NCBI GenBank assembly: GCA_020353115.1
Contig: CP070687.1
Span: forward strand, 1,249,476 to 1,277,719
Length of the DNA: 28,244 bases
Direction of reading: 5' to 3'
From: Bacteroidales bacterium
Lineage (GTDB): Bacteria > Bacteroidota > Bacteroidia > Bacteroidales > VadinHA17
In this document: positions 24,839 to 28,244 of the stretch, in pieces
Numbering within the stretch: position 1 is the stretch's first letter
Layout of the letters: each line of letters starts with the position of its first letter
Program-made: the position numbers and the translations under genes
Notes under the pieces: generated by a model
Told to the model about the DNA's origin: nothing
What the model saw: only the letters and a program-made list of their open reading frames with translations
Database searches by the model: none

Positions 24839-27800
24839 CTACTCAAGCTTAATCCCGATTACTATGATGTCATCGATCTGTGCAAGATCACCCATCCAAT
24901 CCTGAAGATTATCCTCCAGGATCTTGCGTTGTTCTTCCATCGGATAATCCTGAACATCAAGTAAAAGTCTTTTGAAGGCTTTGGACATGAACTTTTTACC
25001 TTCAGGCCCGCCAAATTGATCAACATAACCATCGGAAAACATATACATTGTATAACCCGGTTTCATTTCCAGTTCATGGAGGTTGAATGATTCATGGTTC
25101 TTTGCAGAGATGCCAATCGGCATTTTATCTCCACGGACCTGGAAGAGGATATAATTATCATTATAAACAACACCGGTATCCACCTTAAGCTCTTCCCCCT
25201 TTTCAACCGTTTTCCTCTCCTTATCCGAAAGTGGTCTCACATATAATAAAGGATTATAGGCACCGGAGAATTGGATATGGCGTTTTTCCTTATCAATAAC
25301 ACAAAGTGAAAGATCCATGCCATCCTTTGTTTCATCTTCCCCTTCCCCGGTTTGTTTCAGGGATTGCATTACATGTTCCCTGAGTTCATCAAGAATGAGG
25401 TTCGACTGGGTAATTCCTGTTTTATTGACAATCTCATTCAGAAATGAGATACCCAGCATACTCATGAATGCACCGGGCACTCCATGTCCTGTACAATCTG
25501 CAGCCACGATAAATACTTTATTTTCTCGCTGTGTCATCCAGTAGAAATCACCACTTACGATATCTCTCGGTTTGAAGAGGATAAAGTGTTTGGGAAGGCT
25601 CTCAAACAGAACCTTTTCGGATGGAAGAAGTGCACGCTGAATCCGGCTTGCATATTCAATGCTATCGGTCAGTTCCTCTTTTTGCCGCACAACCTCTGCC
25701 GTCCTTTCAGCCACGATTCCCTCAAGCCGGATATTCTCCATTACCAGACGTCGGGTATACAGCTTCACGATCACCACAACCAATGCTATAAAAAGAATGA
25801 TATAAGCAACAATAGCATATGCTGTCTGGTACCACGGGGGCAATATGGTAAATGCAAACGTACCTGTCTCACTTTCTACCCCGTATACATTCCTGGCCTG
25901 AACCTTGAACAGATAGTGCCCACGTCTGAGGTTGGTATAGGTAAAGTCTGTCCGGTCAGACCATCTTGTCCATTCTTTGTCGTTACCCTCGAGCCAATAA
26001 CGGTATTCTGTTGCCTCTTCCGCGTCAAAATAAGGTGCAGCCCACTGAAAGGTAACATCATTGTGATCAAATTTTACGGCATAATTCAAATCGTCCGGCT
26101 GTCCAATCGCCGGGATTAATTTCCCTCTAGTGTTGCGTATGTAATTGGTCCCGGAAAAAATTACCGAATCCACATCAATGATTACTCTTCTGACAAGGGT
26201 ATTATATGGGATGGTGAAATCTTTGACAAAATTTTTATCAAACCGATACAATTCATTGGATTTCCCCATCCACATGATGCCATTATCATCACTATAAAAA
26301 GCATCCGTTGAAAACCTTGACAACCGCTTGAAGGGCGTATCATCTGCAATAAACCCATCTTCAGTCGATTTCAGTAATACTTCTATATTTCCTGTATCTT
26401 CCTGCTTCACACTCAACCAGAAATCTCCATCTTTATCCTTTTGTATCCTGAAGATACGGTAGGTACCGTCAGCATATATTCTCCCGAACAAGGTATCAGG
26501 GTAAAAGGAATCGGACTCTATATCATACCTGTATAATCCTTTGTCAGTTGCAAAGAAGGTCCTGTCATCAAAATGGTATATATAGTTCTCGTTCAAAGAA
26601 GGTAATCCATTTTCTGTAGTATATTGTTTCCCTATTGTGTCTCCTGTTTCAGTAAACTCATATATATAAATACCATTATGGAGTGTTGAAATAAACAGCC
26701 TGCCATCTTCATCCTGCACAATCGAACGGTTCTCATCCTGGAGAAGTTTGATGATATTCTCTTTATACCATACACCATTTTCGTAATTTAATATTACGAA
26801 TCCGCCATATATTCCCATATAAATTTTCGGTTCGCCTGGAGGCTGGTAAATATCAAAAGTTACGAACCTGCTTTCATCAAGCTTATTGCGTATCTTGTCA
26901 TCGATCAGTGTTGCTTTACCATCCCTTGATAAATCAAATAAGCCATCATCTGTACCGACCAGCAATCTGGACATCCTGTTATCTCCCGGTTGAAATTCAT
27001 GGAATGTCCAGCTATTAGCGTTAATTTCATTGACTTTCCTGAACCGGACACCACCATTTCCATTATCGGAAAGATAATATACACCCGAGCTTGTGGCAAG
27101 GTAGAGGATACCATCAAACCGAATTATATCATTTATATTTCCCTCAAATCCCTCATTTTCCCTGAAGACCCTGAAAGGAGCGTTCAGCTCAGCTTTTGCT
27201 ATCCCGATGTTCAGTGCAAACCAGAGCGGATTTTGTCCTGGCTGGTTTGGATTAGCATAAAGATATACTATCGTTTCATCCTGCAGTCCGGTCTCCTTTG
27301 TGAACCTGTGAATAGGCTTTCCTTCCTTATCTATAATAAAACCACCCCCACTGGTAATGGCACCAAGGGCATATAGTTCATCAGAATACCGGATCCCGGT
27401 AAAAATATTACGGTTCATCAGGAGCGGATTGGCCTGGTCTTCAAAAACACCAGTACGAATAGTGCCGGTCTCAGGATCATACAAAAACGCACCGCTCATA
27501 TTTGTCCCGATAAATATTTCAGTTTCATTATAGGGTAGCATGGAGGTAATAAATTTTCGGATAAAAAATTCTCCACCACTAGCTACCCTTAAGGAATCCC
27601 CAACCAGTTCCAGCAAGCCGGCCGCAATATCTCCGTGATAAAATCTGTCATTTACCACAAAACTGAATAATCCGTTTCGAAATCCGAAAGAAGGAGGATC
27701 TATTACCTGTACGGTATCCGTTACAGGCAGGTATTTGAATATTTTATATGGATCGCAGAAATAAATATTTCCATTCCAATTATATATCCTCCATATATGA

Positions 27801-28186
27801 CCAAAGGATAAATCGGATGAATCCAGTTTGGAGAGCAAACTAACGTAGTTCAGTTTTCCATGTATATCGGGAGCCAGATAACCGAACTCACCCACACCTC
27901 CGGCATATACCGTACCATAATCATCCACCTGGAGCGATCTTACAAACGAACGGTTTGCAATCGGAATAGACCGCCAGTTTACCCCGTCATATTCCATTAT
28001 CTCTCCATCGTTGTTCCCGAAATACAAAACGCCACGAAAATCCTGCACAACCGAAAAATGCTGCGTACCGGTAGTCCCCTGAGGTGTGTAATTTGTAATA
28101 AAAGGGATCCCTGTTTCATATACCTGGCTGTAACCAATGGATAGGAGCGTTAAGAATATAATCGCAGAGATAATTATCCTTCTCAT
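24839..28186 (-). CDS. Propeller/Y_Y_Y sensor with C-terminal SpoIIE-type protein phosphatase
   Basis: A 1115-residue membrane protein. A signal peptide (about 1-20, ending near IGYSQ) leads to a periplasmic beta-propeller region (about 25-690) with two-component-propeller-like repeats (GVLYFGNNDGEIMEYDG, GRLFISTLHNGIYIYE, and others). A Y_Y_Y domain (about 720-785; YRYWLEGNDKEWTRWSD, LRRGHYLFKVQARN) is followed by one membrane segment (about 789-809), a short coiled coil and a PP2C/SpoIIE domain (about 860-1115). Metal-binding acids are present: Asp880 in RDIVSGDFYW, Asp897 in AADCTGHG, Asp1052 in DGYVDQ and Asp1105/Asp1106. There is no kinase domain, so output is probably dephosphorylation of an anti-sigma-factor antagonist; no such partner lies in the window. 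The full gene is present. Confidence 0.93.
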   Translation of the reverse strand: MRRIIISAIIFLTLLSIGYSQVYETGIPFITNYTPQGTTGTQHFSVVQDFRGVLYFGNNDGEIMEYDGVNWRSIPIANRSFVRSLQVDDYGTVYAGGVGEFGYLAPDIHGKLNYVSLLSKLDSSDLSFGHIWRIYNWNGNIYFCDPYKIFKYLPVTDTVQVIDPPSFGFRNGLFSFVVNDRFYHGDIAAGLLELVGDSLRVASGGEFFIRKFITSMLPYNETEIFIGTNMSGAFLYDPETGTIRTGVFEDQANPLLMNRNIFTGIRYSDELYALGAITSGGGFIIDKEGKPIHRFTKETGLQDETIVYLYANPNQPGQNPLWFALNIGIAKAELNAPFRVFRENEGFEGNINDIIRFDGILYLATSSGVYYLSDNGNGGVRFRKVNEINANSWTFHEFQPGDNRMSRLLVGTDDGLFDLSRDGKATLIDDKIRNKLDESRFVTFDIYQPPGEPKIYMGIYGGFVILNYENGVWYKENIIKLLQDENRSIVQDEDGRLFISTLHNGIYIYEFTETGDTIGKQYTTENGLPSLNENYIYHFDDRTFFATDKGLYRYDIESDSFYPDTLFGRIYADGTYRIFRIQKDKDGDFWLSVKQEDTGNIEVLLKSTEDGFIADDTPFKRLSRFSTDAFYSDDNGIMWMGKSNELYRFDKNFVKDFTIPYNTLVRRVIIDVDSVIFSGTNYIRNTRGKLIPAIGQPDDLNYAVKFDHNDVTFQWAAPYFDAEEATEYRYWLEGNDKEWTRWSDRTDFTYTNLRRGHYLFKVQARNVYGVESETGTFAFTILPPWYQTAYAIVAYIILFIALVVVIVKLYTRRLVMENIRLEGIVAERTAEVVRQKEELTDSIEYASRIQRALLPSEKVLFESLPKHFILFKPRDIVSGDFYWMTQRENKVFIVAADCTGHGVPGAFMSMLGISFLNEIVNKTGITQSNLILDELREHVMQSLKQTGEGEDETKDGMDLSLCVIDKEKRHIQFSGAYNPLLYVRPLSDKERKTVEKGEELKVDTGVVYNDNYILFQVRGDKMPIGISAKNHESFNLHELEMKPGYTMYMFSDGYVDQFGGPEGKKFMSKAFKRLLLDVQDYPMEEQRKILEDNLQDWMGDLAQIDDIIVIGIKLE

Positions 28187-28224
28187 CAGGCTGGTTTGAA
28201 ATGAATTGTTTCCGAAATATATAC

Positions 28225-28232
28225 CAAAAATA
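28225..28232 (-). promoter_or_regulatory. Candidate -7 element of the sensor-phosphatase gene
   Basis: The minus strand reads TATTTTTG, a TAnnTTTG match 38 bases before the ATG at 28186. The -33 region falls at or beyond the window edge. Confidence 0.4.
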
Positions 28233-28244
28233 AAAATAGTATGA

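Noticed and set aside
1..28244. CRISPR arrays, tRNA or rRNA genes, transposases, phage genes
   Set aside because: None seen: no regularly spaced direct repeats, no cloverleaf-like segment, no transposase or integrase motif in any frame examined.

Overview
The window most likely comes from a member of the Bacteroidota, probably an uncultured one. The signs are LytS/LytTR signalling, a periplasmic propeller/Y_Y_Y sensor joined to a SpoIIE phosphatase, a GHMP kinase with the GYDIA motif, mostly absent Shine-Dalgarno sequences, and several promoter elements fitting the Bacteroidota consensus TAnnTTTG. This rests on gene content and motifs only; no database search was possible.

Layout. (1) 66-2653, minus strand: a three-gene signalling unit of a LiaF-like membrane protein, a LytS-type histidine kinase and a LytTR response regulator. 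(2) 2654-4166: an AT-richer stretch with one plus-strand DUF4386-type membrane protein and about 435 bases without a convincing gene. (3) 4167-19250, minus strand: thirteen co-oriented genes. In transcription order they are methylcrotonyl-CoA carboxylase beta, methylglutaconyl-CoA hydratase, methylcrotonyl-CoA carboxylase alpha, archaeal-type HMG-CoA synthase, archaeal-type thiolase, a DUF35 zinc-ribbon/OB protein, an acyl-CoA dehydrogenase, type 2 IPP isomerase, class II HMG-CoA reductase, a GYDIA-type GHMP kinase (candidate phosphomevalonate kinase), diphosphomevalonate decarboxylase, mevalonate kinase and a UbiA/MenA-like prenyltransferase. (4) 19436-20101, plus strand: an AlbA_2/Schlafen-type putative regulator. 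(5) 20225-24792, plus strand: two tandem paralogous KamA-family radical SAM proteins of about 730 residues. (6) 24839-28186, minus strand: a sensor-phosphatase.

How the genes work together. Region 3 contains two ways of making HMG-CoA: condensation of acetyl-CoA (thiolase, HMG-CoA synthase, DUF35), and the lower leucine pathway (carboxylase and hydratase). HMG-CoA lyase, which normally ends leucine catabolism, is absent here. HMG-CoA reductase and the rest of the mevalonate pathway follow instead. The array therefore reads as a leucine- and acetate-fed isoprenoid supply line ending in a prenyltransferase, presumably for menaquinone or a lipid.

The second notable system is the kamA pair. Both copies keep the radical SAM cysteines, the PLP lysine and the carboxylate-binding arginine of lysine 2,3-aminomutase. 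At the two positions that read the substrate side chain they carry Lys and Asn in place of Asp and Asp. As I recall the literature, that is the change reported for glutamate 2,3-aminomutase, so these are probably not lysine enzymes.
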